The translations under genes and the position numbers were made by a program. The notes beneath the pieces were generated by a model. The model searched no databases, was not told the DNA's origin, and saw only the letters and a list, made by a program, of their open reading frames with translations. 64,000 nucleotides of DNA, from contig CANRIZ010000001.1 of NCBI GenBank assembly GCA_947630835.1, positions 62,001 to 126,000 on the forward strand, in the 5' to 3' direction. Source of the stretch: an uncultured Clostridia bacterium (GTDB taxonomy: Bacteria; Bacillota; Clostridia; Oscillospirales; Acutalibacteraceae). Within the stretch, counting starts at the first letter, position 1; every line of letters starts with the position of its first letter. Shown piece by piece: positions 33,153 through 43,478 of this stretch.

Positions 33153-34457
33153 ATGAAAAAAGGGAACGACGGCGCTGTTAAAAAGCAGAACAAGCATTTA
33201 AAAAGATTTAAAAAATTCCTTTCGGTCTTTATCAGCATAATACTGATTTATGCGGTTGTAAGCACCTGCCTTACGCTGATAGGTTTAAACGCAAACCGAA
33301 AAAAAGCGAAATCGTTTAACGCCGTTGAATATGAAAACCGACCCGAATATAAAAACTACGACGACGGCTGCTGGAACATTATAAGCGACGGCGAAATAAA
33401 GGTTTTACAGCTTACCGACGTACATATCGGCGGCGGGTATTTATCGGTAAACAAGGATTCTATGGCGTTGAATGCGGTTGCCGCCATGGTTACGGCGGAA
33501 AAGCCCGATCTTGTAATCGTTACGGGCGATATTTCCTACCCCGTTCCTTATCAGGCGGGTACGTTCAACAATAAATCCGCCGCAACTCTTTTTGCGGATT
33601 TAATGGAAGCGCTCGGCGTTTACTGGACCGCCTGCTACGGCAACCACGATACCGAGCTTTACAGCTATTACAGCCGTGGAGAGCTTACCGAGGTTTACGA
33701 AAGCGACGAGTATCCGCACTGCCTGCTTCAAGCGGGTCCCGAAGACGTTGATGGCAGCGGAAACCAGGTTATTAACATAGTAAACTCCGACAACGTAATA
33801 ACAAGGTCGCTTATCCTTTTTGACTCACATTCATATGTTGACGGCGATTATCTCGGAATTTTATGGAAATACGATAATATTCACGACAACCAGATTGCCT
33901 GGTACAAGGATACGGTCAACAAGCTTTCAAAGCAGAACGAGGAAACCATTTCAAAGCTCGGCGCTGAAAAAGCGGAAAAATACAAGGAGCTTAAAACGGT
34001 TAAGTCCTCGGCGTTTATGCACATTCCGCTTACCGAATACAGAGACGCCTGGAACGAATATGTCGACAACGGTTATAACGACACCCAAAACGTTAAATAT
34101 AATTACGGTACTGTGGGCGAAAGCGGAAAGCAAATCTACTGCGGTATAAAAGACGATAGCCTTTTTGAAACTATGCTTGAGCTTAAATCGACGGATTCGG
34201 TTTTCTGCGGGCATGACCATTTAAACAACTTCTCGCTTACATACAAGGGCATTAATTTAAACTACGGTATGAGCGTGGACTACCTTGCATACAGCGGTAT
34301 TTCAAAACTTGGCGCGCAGAGAGGCTGCGGAGTTTTAAATATTTCGCAGGACGGTACTCTTGTTTCCAACAACCAAAACTATTATCAAGATAAGTATCTT
34401 TCGCAGTACGCCAAAGAACAGGTAACCATGCAGATACTTAACGAAAACGCAAAGTAA
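33153..34457 (+). CDS. Membrane-anchored calcineurin-like metallophosphoesterase
   Basis: 434 residues from the ATG at 33153 (GGGGGTAACT upstream). One N-terminal transmembrane helix (about 23-45) is followed by an extracytoplasmic phosphoesterase domain with the family motifs in order: LTDVHIGGG, VTGDISYP, YGNHDTE, FMHIPL and FCGHDHLN. These residues bind two metal ions. The substrate could be a phosphodiester, nucleotide or phospholipid. The next gene is a nucleoside phosphorylase, which suggests extracellular nucleotide or nucleic acid salvage. The upstream CDF transporter may balance metal. Confidence 0.92.
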   Translation: MKKGNDGAVKKQNKHLKRFKKFLSVFISIILIYAVVSTCLTLIGLNANRKKAKSFNAVEYENRPEYKNYDDGCWNIISDGEIKVLQLTDVHIGGGYLSVNKDSMALNAVAAMVTAEKPDLVIVTGDISYPVPYQAGTFNNKSAATLFADLMEALGVYWTACYGNHDTELYSYYSRGELTEVYESDEYPHCLLQAGPEDVDGSGNQVINIVNSDNVITRSLILFDSHSYVDGDYLGILWKYDNIHDNQIAWYKDTVNKLSKQNEETISKLGAEKAEKYKELKTVKSSAFMHIPLTEYRDAWNEYVDNGYNDTQNVKYNYGTVGESGKQIYCGIKDDSLFETMLELKSTDSVFCGHDHLNNFSLTYKGINLNYGMSVDYLAYSGISKLGAQRGCGVLNISQDGTLVSNNQNYYQDKYLSQYAKEQVTMQILNENAK

Positions 34458-34470
34458 TTTCGGAGCGAAT

Positions 34471-35772
34471 ATGAGAATTACGGATATAATCAGAAAAAAG
34501 CGGGACGGCTTTGCTTTGAGCCGTGAGGAAATAGAATTTTTTATCAACGGCTTTGTTAAAGGCGAAATTAAAGATTATCAGGCTTCCGCCCTGCTTATGG
34601 CGATTTACTTTAACGATATGGACGAAAGAGAAACCTTTGACCTTACAAAGGCTATGCTCGACTCCGGAGATAAGGTTGATTTGTCAAAAATCGACGGCGT
34701 AAAGGTAGATAAACATTCGACGGGCGGAGTCGGCGACAAAACCACGCTCGTTTCCGCGCCCATAGCCGCCGCCTGCGGGGTTAAAATCGCCAAGATGTCC
34801 GGCAGAGGGCTGGGACACACGGGCGGTACAATAGATAAGCTTGAATCCATACCGAATTTCAGAACGGATATAAACGGTCGGGAATTTTTCGACATTGTCA
34901 GCAAAACCGGCATTTGCATAACAGGGCAATCCGGCAATCTCTGCCCTGCCGACAAAAAGCTGTACGCCTTGCGGGACGTTACGGAAACGGTCGATAAAAT
35001 CTGCTTAATAGCCTCAAGCATAATGTCAAAGAAGCTCGCCTGCGGCAGCGACAAGATACTGTTGGACGTTAAAACCGGAAGCGGAGCTTTTATGAAGGAT
35101 TTTGACGACGCAAAACGCCTTGCGGAGCTTATGGTTAAAATCGGGAACAGCGCCGGCAAAAAGACAAAGGCTTTGATTACCGATATGGATATACCGCTTG
35201 GCAACGCAATAGGCAATTCGCTTGAGGTTATAGAGGCGGTTGACACGCTCTGCGGCAAAGGTCCCGAGGATTTGGAGCAGGTTTGCATTGAGCTTGCGGC
35301 GAATATGATATTATTGGCGCAGGGCGCAGACCTTGAAAAATGCAGGCAAATGGCGCGGCAAGCCGTTAAGGACGGCTCTGCGCTTGAAAAACTTGCCCAA
35401 ACGGTCGAAGCTCAGGGCGGGGACCGAAATTATATCTGCGATACAAAACGCTTTAAAAAGGCCGATTTTGAGCGTCAGGTAAAGTCCCCTGCCGACGGTT
35501 ACGTTGTAAAAACCGATACAGAAAAAATAGGCGTAGCTTCGGTTCATCTCGGAGCGGGCAGAGAAACAAAAGAAGATAAAATAGATTTTGCCGCAGGTAT
35601 TATCTTAAAAAAGAAAACCGGCGACTCTGTTTCAAAGGGTGAAACGATAGCCGTGCTTTACAGCGAGCATGAGGAGTATCTTGAAGCTGCGGAAAAAGAA
35701 CTGCTTTGCGCTTTCACCTTCGGAAGCACGTCTCCCGAAAAAAGACCGCATATACTCGCAAGCGTTGAATGA
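34471..35772 (+). CDS. pdp: Pyrimidine-nucleoside phosphorylase
   Basis: 433 residues. KHSTGGVGDKTTL and KMSGRGLGHTGGTIDKLESI are the phosphate- and nucleoside-binding motifs of the thymidine/pyrimidine phosphorylase family, which splits uridine or thymidine into base and (deoxy)ribose-1-phosphate. The C-terminal domain (about 345-433) has the expected fold. It lies 13 bases after the phosphoesterase gene with GGAGCGAAT before the ATG, forming a salvage-type operon. Thymidine phosphorylase (deoA) is the close alternative. Confidence 0.95.
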   Translation: MRITDIIRKKRDGFALSREEIEFFINGFVKGEIKDYQASALLMAIYFNDMDERETFDLTKAMLDSGDKVDLSKIDGVKVDKHSTGGVGDKTTLVSAPIAAACGVKIAKMSGRGLGHTGGTIDKLESIPNFRTDINGREFFDIVSKTGICITGQSGNLCPADKKLYALRDVTETVDKICLIASSIMSKKLACGSDKILLDVKTGSGAFMKDFDDAKRLAELMVKIGNSAGKKTKALITDMDIPLGNAIGNSLEVIEAVDTLCGKGPEDLEQVCIELAANMILLAQGADLEKCRQMARQAVKDGSALEKLAQTVEAQGGDRNYICDTKRFKKADFERQVKSPADGYVVKTDTEKIGVASVHLGAGRETKEDKIDFAAGIILKKKTGDSVSKGETIAVLYSEHEEYLEAAEKELLCAFTFGSTSPEKRPHILASVE

Positions 35773-35824
35773 CATAAAAATAACGGCAAGCGCCGTACAT
35801 AAAAGTTTTTGTTCCCAAACGCCG

Positions 35825-35851
35825 ACGAGCCGCCAAAAAAAGGCGGCTCGT
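35825..35851. terminator. Intrinsic terminator after pdp
   Basis: A perfect 10-bp stem ACGAGCCGCC/GGCGGCTCGT with a seven-A loop; a T-rich tract follows on the plus strand. It also lies just beyond the pyr operon end, where its T tract is poorer. Confidence 0.8.
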
Positions 35852-35916
35852 TTACTTTTGTTTATACCGAAGCTTTATTACGTTAAAAAAATCCGAATAA
35901 TTAAATTACCGGCGCT

Positions 35917-36336
35917 TTACGGCGTTGCCTTGGTTTCGCAGTAAATACAGCGGTATTCCTTACTGTTTTTATCCGAAAGCCTGAACACCTGGTCAAGCTC
36001 CTGTTCGCAGGAGGTTATACAGCGGGGATTTTTACACTTAATTACATTTACAAGAATATCGGGCATATCTATGGAAAGCTTTTCGGTAAGCTTTCCGTTT
36101 TTAATTATATTTACCGTTGCGCCGGGGTCTACATATCCTATTACATCAAGGCTTACGTTAATGTCGGCGTCAATTTTGATAATATCCTTTTTGCCCATCT
36201 TTCTGCTCTGAACATTTTTAATCAACGCCACGGAAACGTCAAGCGCGTCAAGCCCCAAAAGCTTGTAAAGCTTCATTCCGCAGCCGGCTTCGATATGGTC
36301 TATTACCACGCCGTTTTGAATTGAATCGACGTTCAT
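35917..36336 (-). CDS. pyrI: Aspartate carbamoyltransferase regulatory subunit
   Basis: 139 residues. The N-terminal allosteric domain ([20 protein letters not shown]) binds CTP/ATP, and the C-terminal zinc domain carries four cysteines ([13 protein letters not shown] ... YRCIYCE). It overlaps pyrB by four bases. Its presence means an allosterically regulated holoenzyme rather than a bare PyrB trimer. Last gene of the pyr operon. Confidence 0.97.
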   Translation of the reverse strand: MNVDSIQNGVVIDHIEAGCGMKLYKLLGLDALDVSVALIKNVQSRKMGKKDIIKIDADINVSLDVIGYVDPGATVNIIKNGKLTEKLSIDMPDILVNVIKCKNPRCITSCEQELDQVFRLSDKNSKEYRCIYCETKATP

Positions 36337-37256
36337 ATTGTACCCGCCTCCTTTAAAAGCTTCAGGATAAGCGCCATTCTCATATATTTGCCGTTTAACA
36401 CCTGTTTAAAATAGCAGGCTCTTTCGTCGTCGTCTATGGAAACGCTTATTTCGTTTACTCTCGGCAGCGGGTGCATAATCGAAAGATTCTTTTTGGCGTT
36501 TTGAAGCTTGTCCGGAGTAAGAATATAACTGTCTTTAAGCCTTAAATAATCCTCCTCGTTAAAAAACCTTTCCCGCTGAACTCTTGTCATATAGAGTATA
36601 TCAAGCTCGGGCATAACGCTTTCAAGCTCCGTAGTTTGAATATAGGGAATATTCCTTGATTTTATGGAGTCCCTTTTTACATAGCTCGGAAGCTTCAGCT
36701 CCTCGGGCGAAATAAGCACATATTTAATTTTCTCATAGCGTGAAAGCGCATTTATAAGCGAATGAACCGTTCTGCCGAATTTAAGGTCGCCGCAAAGCCC
36801 GACCGTCAGGTTGTTAAAGCCGCCCTTTTCGCGGTAAATCGTCAATAAATCGGCAAGCGTCTGCGTGGGGTGGCAATGTCCGCCGTCGCCTGCGTTTATA
36901 ACGGGAATTGAAGCCGCCTTTGCCGCAACGTAAGCCGCTCCCTCCTTGGGATGCCGCATTGCAATAATATCGGCGTAACAGCTTACCGTTTTCGCCGTAT
37001 CCGCTACGCTTTCGCCCTTTGCGGCGGAAGATGAGCCTGCGTCGGTCATAGAAATTACGTTGCCTCCGAGCTCGTACATTGCCGCTTCAAAGCTCATTCT
37101 TGTTCTGGTGGAGGGTTCAAAAAAGAGAGTTGCAAGCTTTTTTCCGTGGCAAATCTCCGAGTATTTTTGCGGATTTTCGATTATGTCGACAGCCGTTTCG
37201 ATTAAGCCGTCCAATTCCTCCGTTGTAAGGTCGACTATGTCAATGACGCTTCTCAT
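36333..37256 (-). CDS. pyrB: Aspartate carbamoyltransferase catalytic subunit
   Basis: 307 residues. [15 protein letters not shown] binds carbamoyl phosphate and [10 protein letters not shown] is the other conserved site. It joins carbamoyl phosphate to aspartate, the first committed step to UMP. Overlaps pyrE and pyrI by four bases each, so translation is coupled along this part of the operon. Confidence 0.97.
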   Translation of the reverse strand: MRSVIDIVDLTTEELDGLIETAVDIIENPQKYSEICHGKKLATLFFEPSTRTRMSFEAAMYELGGNVISMTDAGSSSAAKGESVADTAKTVSCYADIIAMRHPKEGAAYVAAKAASIPVINAGDGGHCHPTQTLADLLTIYREKGGFNNLTVGLCGDLKFGRTVHSLINALSRYEKIKYVLISPEELKLPSYVKRDSIKSRNIPYIQTTELESVMPELDILYMTRVQRERFFNEEDYLRLKDSYILTPDKLQNAKKNLSIMHPLPRVNEISVSIDDDERACYFKQVLNGKYMRMALILKLLKEAGTI

Positions 37257-37897
37257 TTCTGCGCTCCTATCCAGCTTTCGTCGGACGGATTATTCCTGAA
37301 AGCTATAAGCTTTTCTATATCCGAGCTCTCTATATATCCCTCCTGCGCCGCAACCTCGGCAATGCAGTCAAAGTCGGTAAGCGAATAGTTTTTCACCTCC
37401 GCCTCTTTAAGCCTGTCTATACCCTTTTGCATACCGTAAGTAAAAATTGAAACTATACCGAGCACGTCCGCCCCGGCTTCACGAAGCACGTTTACAACCT
37501 CGATAACGCTGCCGCCTGTGGAAATAAGATCCTCTACGACAACGGTCTTTTGCCCCTTTTCAAGTCTGCCCTCGATTTGATTTTTTCTGCCGTGGTCCTT
37601 TGCGCCCGAACGAACGTAGCCCATAGGCATATTAAGCAAATGCGCCGTTATTGCGGCATGCGCTATGCCCGCGGTGGATGTACCCATAAGCACCTGAGCG
37701 TCGGGATAATGCTCTTTGATAAGGGAGGCAAGCCCGTTTTCGACGTCCGTCCTCACCTCGGGAGCGGTAAGAGTCAATCTGTTGTCGCAGTAAACGGGGC
37801 TTTTAATTCCGCTTGCCCAGGTAAAAGGCTCCTGCGGGCGGAAAAATACCGCCTTGATTTTCAGCAAATCCTTTGCAATAAGCTTGTTAAGTTCCAT
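37253..37897 (-). CDS. pyrE: Orotate phosphoribosyltransferase
   Basis: 214 residues. The PRPP-binding motif [17 protein letters not shown] near residue 120 and the N-terminal [16 protein letters not shown] identify the enzyme that makes OMP from orotate and PRPP. It follows pyrF by 17 bases. Confidence 0.97.
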   Translation of the reverse strand: MELNKLIAKDLLKIKAVFFRPQEPFTWASGIKSPVYCDNRLTLTAPEVRTDVENGLASLIKEHYPDAQVLMGTSTAGIAHAAITAHLLNMPMGYVRSGAKDHGRKNQIEGRLEKGQKTVVVEDLISTGGSVIEVVNVLREAGADVLGIVSIFTYGMQKGIDRLKEAEVKNYSLTDFDCIAEVAAQEGYIESSDIEKLIAFRNNPSDESWIGAQK

Positions 37898-37914
37898 AAA
37901 AATCTCTCCTTTTA

Positions 37915-38613
37915 TCAGTCAACAAATTCTTCAACGCATCTCAAATATGCCTTAACCGGGTCGTCCGAAGCGGTTATAGGCCTGCCGACTACTATATAAT
38001 CCGAACCGATTTCCTTTGCCCGAGCAGGGGTTGTAACTCTTTTTTGGTCGCCTATATCCCCGTCGGCAAACCTGACGCCGGGAGTTACGGTGAGGAAACC
38101 GCTTCCGCATAAATCGTGAACCTTTTTAGCTTCAAGCGGCGAGCATACAACGCCGTCAAGCCCGGCTTTTTTGGCGTTTTCGGCATAGTGCATAACCACC
38201 TTGTCGATAGGCTCTTTTATGAGCAAATCGTTCTCCATAGACTGTTGGTCCGTAGAGGTAAGCTGTGTTACGGCTATAAGCAAAGGTCTTGTGCCGTCCT
38301 CCCTCGTAAGCCCTTCAAGCGCCGCTTTCATCATAGCTATTGTGCCGCCGGCGTGGAGATTGCATATATCGACGTCAAGCCCCGACAAAACCGCCATAGC
38401 TTTTTTTACGGTGTTGGGTATGTCGTGAAGCTTTAAATCGAGAAATATCCTGTGTCCCCTCTTTTTAATTTCCCTTACAATACCGGGGCCCTCGGAATAG
38501 AAAAGCTCCATACCGATTTTTACAAAGGGCTTGCGGTCGGTAAACAAATCCAAAAACTCATAAGTCTTTTCTGCGCTTGAAAAATCGCAGGCTACAATTA
38601 CATCCTTGCCCAT
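37915..38613 (-). CDS. pyrF: Orotidine 5'-phosphate decarboxylase
   Basis: 232 residues. FLDLKLHDIPNTVKKA holds the catalytic Lys-x-x-x-D-x-x-Lys-type array and VTPGVRFADGDIGDQKRV is the phosphate-gripping loop. Converts OMP to UMP. Its ATG shares a base with the pyrD stop. Confidence 0.97.
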   Translation of the reverse strand: MGKDVIVACDFSSAEKTYEFLDLFTDRKPFVKIGMELFYSEGPGIVREIKKRGHRIFLDLKLHDIPNTVKKAMAVLSGLDVDICNLHAGGTIAMMKAALEGLTREDGTRPLLIAVTQLTSTDQQSMENDLLIKEPIDKVVMHYAENAKKAGLDGVVCSPLEAKKVHDLCGSGFLTVTPGVRFADGDIGDQKRVTTPARAKEIGSDYIVVGRPITASDDPVKAYLRCVEEFVD

Positions 38614-39524
38614 TATTTTACCACTCCTATTATATCTCTGATATTATTTATTTTATACCTGTCCAGGGCGTTTGGCAAATCATTTATTATATCGCGGCAG
38701 GCAAAGGGATTTATAAGGTTCGCGGCGCCCACCTCGACTGCCGACGCGCCCGCCATCATCATTTCTATAACGTCGTCGGCGGTGGTAATTCCGCCCATAC
38801 CGACAACGGGGATATTAACCGCATTTGCAACCTGATAAACCATTCTGACCGCTACGGGAAATATTGCAGGTCCCGAAAAACCGCCCATTTTATTTTTGAT
38901 TACGGGCTGTCTTTTGTTCAAATCAATTCTCATACCCATAAGAGTGTTTATAAGGCTTATTGCGTCCGCGCCCGCCTGTTCGCAAGCCTTTGCTATCGAA
39001 ACTATATCCGTTACATTCGGTGAAAGCTTAACAATAACGGGCTTTGCGGTTACTGCCTTTACGGCACTTGTAACCTCCGCCGCCGCAGAGGGTTCCGTTC
39101 CGAAGCTCATACCGCCCGAATGGACGTTAGGGCAGCTTACGTTTACTTCTATAAAGCCCACCTGCTCCTGCTTGTCAAGAAGCTCGCAGGTATAGGCGTA
39201 ATCGCTTACCGAAAACCCGCTGACATTTGCCATTACAGGTTTGTGAAAGCATTTTTTAAGCTTGGGAAGCTCGCTTGCGATAACCTCGTCAACGCCCGGA
39301 TTTTGAAGCCCGACGGAATTTATCAAGCCTTCGGTACACTCCGCAATTCTCGGCGTGGGATTGCCGAAACGAGGCTCTTTCGTAGTGCCTTTAAACGAAA
39401 ATGTGCCCAGGCAGTTAATATCGTAAAGCTCCGCAAATTCATAACCGAATCCGAATGTACCCGAGGCGGGAATTACGGGATTGTCAAGCTCCGTGCCGCA
39501 AAGATTTACACTCAGTCTTCCCAT
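38613..39524 (-). CDS. pyrD: Dihydroorotate dehydrogenase, class 1B catalytic subunit
   Basis: 303 residues from the ATG at 39522-39524, which follows AGGAGGAAATATT; the longer open frame inside pyrK is rejected. VNVSCPNVHSGG carries the catalytic Cys of class 1 enzymes, and SGPAIFPVAVRM and GMGGITTADD form the FMN site. With PyrK next to it, it is the NAD-dependent 1B form. Confidence 0.96.
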   Translation of the reverse strand: MGRLSVNLCGTELDNPVIPASGTFGFGYEFAELYDINCLGTFSFKGTTKEPRFGNPTPRIAECTEGLINSVGLQNPGVDEVIASELPKLKKCFHKPVMANVSGFSVSDYAYTCELLDKQEQVGFIEVNVSCPNVHSGGMSFGTEPSAAAEVTSAVKAVTAKPVIVKLSPNVTDIVSIAKACEQAGADAISLINTLMGMRIDLNKRQPVIKNKMGGFSGPAIFPVAVRMVYQVANAVNIPVVGMGGITTADDVIEMMMAGASAVEVGAANLINPFACRDIINDLPNALDRYKINNIRDIIGVVK

Positions 39525-40246
39525 AATATTTCCTCCTTTTTCAAAACGGGGCCGTCCTTGCAAATTCGTTTATATCCCGTTAGCGTTTTACAGCTGCAGC
39601 CCATACATGCGCCGAAGCCGCAGCCCATTCTTTCCTCAAAGCTGAACTGCCCGGAGGTTACGGTCGATTTATACACGGCCCTCAGCATAGGCTCCGGACC
39701 GCAGCAGCAAAAATGCGAATAGCTTTCGGGCAAAGCGTCCGTTACGAAGCCTTTAATGCCGTAACTGCCGTCAACGGTAGTTACCTTGGTATCGCAGCCC
39801 AAAGCGGCAAATTCTTTTTCGTAAAAAACTTCCGACCCGGTATTAAACCCGAGGATTACGCTGACCTTTTTGCCCGATTTTACAAGCCGCTTCGCAAGCA
39901 GATACATAGGAGGTACGCCCACTCCGCCGCCCAAAAGCAACGGGCTGTCGCCGCAAAGCTCCAAATCATATCCGTTTCCGAGCCCTGTAAGCACGTCCAG
40001 AACCGTGCCTGCGCCCATTTTGCTCATAACCTCGGTGCCCTTGCCGACTACCTTATAAATTAACGTGAGGATATTACCCTCTAAGTCGCAAACCGAAATT
40101 GGACGTCTTAGATAAAAATTATTTATTTTAATATTTACAAACTGACCGGGAGCGGTTATTCCCGATAAATCGCCCTCAAGCGTCATTTTAAAAACGTTTT
40201 CCGTAAGCGCAATATTTTCTTTAACGGTAAGTAAAACCTGTTTCAC
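39512..40246 (-). CDS. pyrK: Dihydroorotate dehydrogenase electron transfer subunit
   Basis: 244 residues. An N-terminal FAD domain (PGQFVNIKINNFYLRRPISV) and an NAD domain (GGGVGVPPMYLLAKRL) precede a C-terminal [2Fe-2S] site GCGFGACMGCSCK...CKDGPV. It passes electrons from PyrD to NAD+. Overlaps pyrD by 13 bases. Confidence 0.96.
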   Translation of the reverse strand: MKQVLLTVKENIALTENVFKMTLEGDLSGITAPGQFVNIKINNFYLRRPISVCDLEGNILTLIYKVVGKGTEVMSKMGAGTVLDVLTGLGNGYDLELCGDSPLLLGGGVGVPPMYLLAKRLVKSGKKVSVILGFNTGSEVFYEKEFAALGCDTKVTTVDGSYGIKGFVTDALPESYSHFCCCGPEPMLRAVYKSTVTSGQFSFEERMGCGFGACMGCSCKTLTGYKRICKDGPVLKKEEILWED

Positions 40247-40277
40247 TTTTTCACCTCCGAAAATTCAAGAAAAATTT

Positions 40278-43200
40278 TTATGCGTCAATGGTGGATATGG
40301 TAAGCGTTGTTTCCTCAAGAACGTCAAGCAATACCCTGACCGTATCGAGAGAGGTAAATATGGTTACGTTGTTTTCCGTTGCCGTGCGGCGGATTTCAAC
40401 GCCGTCCTCGTAATGCACGCCGGAAAGTATCGCCCTGGTATTGATTACATAGCTTACATATCCCGAACGAATGGACTCAAGTATTTCGTCGCTTCCCTCG
40501 CTGATTTTTCCTCTAACCCTTGTGCGTATGCCGTTTTCCCTGAGAACCGCCGCAGTACCGCTTGTGGCCTCGATATTAAAGCCCATATTATAAAATCTTT
40601 TGATAAGCGGTATTGCCTCCTGCTTGTCCTCGTCGGCAAGGGTTACGAGTACCGTGCCGTAATTTTGAAGGTTCATGCCCGACGCGGTAAGCGCCTTGAA
40701 CATTGCGCGGTGAAGCTTATCGTCGTAGCCTATCGCCTCTCCGGTAGATTTCATTTCGGGTGAAAGATAGGCGTCAAGTCCCTTTATTTTGTTGAAAGAA
40801 AATACCGGAACTTTTACATAATATCTTTTCTTTTCCTGCGGATAAAGCTCGAACAAGCCCTGCTCTTTAAGCGATTTTCCGAGTATAACCTCCGTGGCAA
40901 TGTCCGCAAGGGAATATCCCGTTGCCTTTGAAAGGAAGGGTACTGTTCTTGAAGAACGTGGATTTACCTCAATTATATAGACGTTGTCCTCGGGGTCGAC
41001 TATGAACTGGATATTGTAAAGCCCTATTATGCCTATGCCGAGTCCGAGCTTTTTGGCGTATTGCAAAATTATTCCCTTAACCTTATCGGAGATTGAGAAG
41101 GTGGGATAAACGCTTATCGAATCGCCCGAATGTACGCCTGTTCTTTCTACAAGCTCCATAATTCCCGGTACAAATACGTCCCTGCCGTCGCAGATAGCGT
41201 CAACCTCGACCTCCTTGCCCTGTATGTATTTATCTACAAGCACGGGCTTGTCAACGTCAATCTCGACCGCCGTTTTAAGGTACTGTTTTAAATGCTCGTC
41301 TTTTGAAACTATCTGCATGGCTCTGCCGCCGAGTACGAACGACGGCCGCACAAGCACGGGATAGCCTATTTCGTTCGCCGCCTTTAAGCCGTCCTCGATA
41401 TTTGTTACCGCCCGACCCTTGGGTTGGGGTATATTAAGGTCTTTAAGTATTTTTTCAAAGCTGTCCCTGTTTTCCGCCTTTTCGATAGCTTCGCAGTCCG
41501 TGCCTATTATTTTAACTCCCCTGTCCATAAGAGGCTGAGCAAGGTTTATGGCGGTCTGACCGCCGAGAGAAGCTATTACGCCCTCGGGTCGCTCAAAATC
41601 GACTATAGCCATAACGTCCTCGGGCGTAAGCGGTTCAAAATAAAGCTTATCGGCCGTTGTATAGTCGGTTGAAACGGTTTCGGGATTGTTGTTTATAATA
41701 ATCGCCTCGTAGCCCGCGCGTTTAATGGTTTGTACGGCGTGAACCGTTGAGTAGTCGAACTCGACGCCCTGACCTATACGGATAGGCCCTGCGCCCAAAA
41801 CTATAATTTTCTTTTTGTCGCTGAGTCTTGAAGCGTTTTCGCCCGTGTACGAGGAGTAAAGATAAGCTATATACTTGCCCGTATGCAGGGTATCAACCAT
41901 TTTGAAAATCGGCGTAATTTTGTTTGCCTTTCTTAAAGCGTAGACCTCGGTTTCCTTTACGTTCCAAACGCTTGAAATATATTTGTCGGAAAAGCCCATT
42001 ATTTTAGCCTGCTTTAAGACCTCGACCGAATTTACATTTTCCTTTATCGTCTTTTCCATATCGACTATTCTCTTGTACGATTCGAGGAAAAGCTCGGTAA
42101 TCATGGTTACTTCGTGTATCTTTTCTATGTCGGCGCCTCTGCGAAGAAGCTCGAATATTGCGTAAACGTTGTCGTCCTTAAACTCTTTGATATATTCAAA
42201 CAGCTCGGCGTCCGTGAAGCTGTCAAATTTAGCAAGCCTGAAATGGCAAACTCCCGTTTCGAGAGAACGAACGGATTTAAGCATACATTCCTCAAGCGTA
42301 GAGCCTATGCCCATTACCTCGCCCGTGGCCTTCATCTGAGTACCCAGCGTGTTGGGAGCGTCAGAGAACTTGTCAAACGGGAAACGTGGGAATTTTGCGA
42401 CTATGTAATCAAGGCTCGGTTCTATTGCCGCCGTGCCGCCCGCTACGGGTATATCCTCAAGAGCCATACCCATGGCTATTTTTGCGGTAACCCTCGCTAT
42501 GGGATAGCCGCTTGCCTTTGAAGCGAGCGCCGAGGAACGGGAAACCCTCGGATTTACCTCGATAAGGAAATACTCGCTTGAATTGGGATTGAGCGCAAAC
42601 TGAACGTTGCAGCCGCCCTCTATTTTAAGCTCTCTTATTATTTTGATTGCGCTGTCGTTGAGCATTTTCAGGTCGTGGTCGTTGAGCGAAAGTATGGGCG
42701 CTACAACTATAGAGTCGCCGGTATGAACGCCTACGGGGTCGATATTTTCCATACCGCAAATCGTAATGGCGTGGTCGTTTGAGTCACGCATAACCTCAAA
42801 CTCGATTTCCTTATATCCCTTTACGCTTTTCTCGATAAGCACCTGATGCACCGGAGAAAGCTTAAAGCCGTTCATACCGATTTCTATAAGCTCTTCCTCG
42901 TTATTTGCAAAGCCGCCGCCCGTTCCTCCGAGGGTGAACGCCGGACGAAGCACAACCGGATAGCCTATTTTCTTTGCCGCCTGTTTTGCCTGTTCGATGT
43001 CATAGGTGATTTCCGAAGGAATAACGGGTTCGCCTATGGATTCGCACATTTCCTTAAAAAGCTCCCTGTCCTCGGCTCTTTCGATACTTGTGCTTGAAGT
43101 ACCCAAAAGCTTTGTTCCGCACTCTTTGAGTATGCCCTTCTTTTCAAGCTGCATTGCAAGGTTAAGACCTGTTTGACCGCCTATGCCGGGAACTATTGCG

Positions 43201-43451
43201 TCCGGGCGCTCGTAGCGCAGTATCTTTGCTATATATTCCAGGGTGAGCGGCTCCATATACACCTTATCCGCAATAGAAGTATCGGTCATTATCGTAGCCG
43301 GGTTTGAATTGCAGAGTATAACCTCGTAGCCCTCCTCCTTTAACGCGAGGCAAGCCTGAGTGCCGGCATAGTCAAATTCCGCCGCCTGACCTATAACTAT
43401 CGGGCCCGAGCCGATAATAAGTACCTTTTTTACATCCGTCCTTTTTGCCAT
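40278..43451 (-). CDS. carB: Carbamoyl-phosphate synthase large subunit
   Basis: 1057 residues, full length. Two homologous ATP-grasp halves (each with a GSGPIVIGQAAEFDYAGTQA- or GAGPIRIGQGVEFDYSTVHA-like N-terminus) and a C-terminal MGS-like allosteric domain with TSGTAAVLRENGI. It makes carbamoyl phosphate from bicarbonate, ammonia and two ATP. The small glutaminase subunit gene carA, usually adjacent, is not present here; pyrC precedes and pyrK follows. Placed between the arg and pyr genes, it would supply both argF and pyrB. Confidence 0.97.
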   Translation of the reverse strand: MAKRTDVKKVLIIGSGPIVIGQAAEFDYAGTQACLALKEEGYEVILCNSNPATIMTDTSIADKVYMEPLTLEYIAKILRYERPDAIVPGIGGQTGLNLAMQLEKKGILKECGTKLLGTSSTSIERAEDRELFKEMCESIGEPVIPSEITYDIEQAKQAAKKIGYPVVLRPAFTLGGTGGGFANNEEELIEIGMNGFKLSPVHQVLIEKSVKGYKEIEFEVMRDSNDHAITICGMENIDPVGVHTGDSIVVAPILSLNDHDLKMLNDSAIKIIRELKIEGGCNVQFALNPNSSEYFLIEVNPRVSRSSALASKASGYPIARVTAKIAMGMALEDIPVAGGTAAIEPSLDYIVAKFPRFPFDKFSDAPNTLGTQMKATGEVMGIGSTLEECMLKSVRSLETGVCHFRLAKFDSFTDAELFEYIKEFKDDNVYAIFELLRRGADIEKIHEVTMITELFLESYKRIVDMEKTIKENVNSVEVLKQAKIMGFSDKYISSVWNVKETEVYALRKANKITPIFKMVDTLHTGKYIAYLYSSYTGENASRLSDKKKIIVLGAGPIRIGQGVEFDYSTVHAVQTIKRAGYEAIIINNNPETVSTDYTTADKLYFEPLTPEDVMAIVDFERPEGVIASLGGQTAINLAQPLMDRGVKIIGTDCEAIEKAENRDSFEKILKDLNIPQPKGRAVTNIEDGLKAANEIGYPVLVRPSFVLGGRAMQIVSKDEHLKQYLKTAVEIDVDKPVLVDKYIQGKEVEVDAICDGRDVFVPGIMELVERTGVHSGDSISVYPTFSISDKVKGIILQYAKKLGLGIGIIGLYNIQFIVDPEDNVYIIEVNPRSSRTVPFLSKATGYSLADIATEVILGKSLKEQGLFELYPQEKKRYYVKVPVFSFNKIKGLDAYLSPEMKSTGEAIGYDDKLHRAMFKALTASGMNLQNYGTVLVTLADEDKQEAIPLIKRFYNMGFNIEATSGTAAVLRENGIRTRVRGKISEGSDEILESIRSGYVSYVINTRAILSGVHYEDGVEIRRTATENNVTIFTSLDTVRVLLDVLEETTLTISTIDA

Positions 43452-43478
43452 TGTTTTTTCCTCCGTATATTAAGTAAA

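Noticed and set aside
34471-35772. Anthranilate phosphoribosyltransferase as an alternative to pdp
   Set aside because: The same fold, but the KHSTGGVGDKTTL and SGRGLGHTGGTIDKLES motifs and 433-residue length fit pyrimidine phosphorylases.
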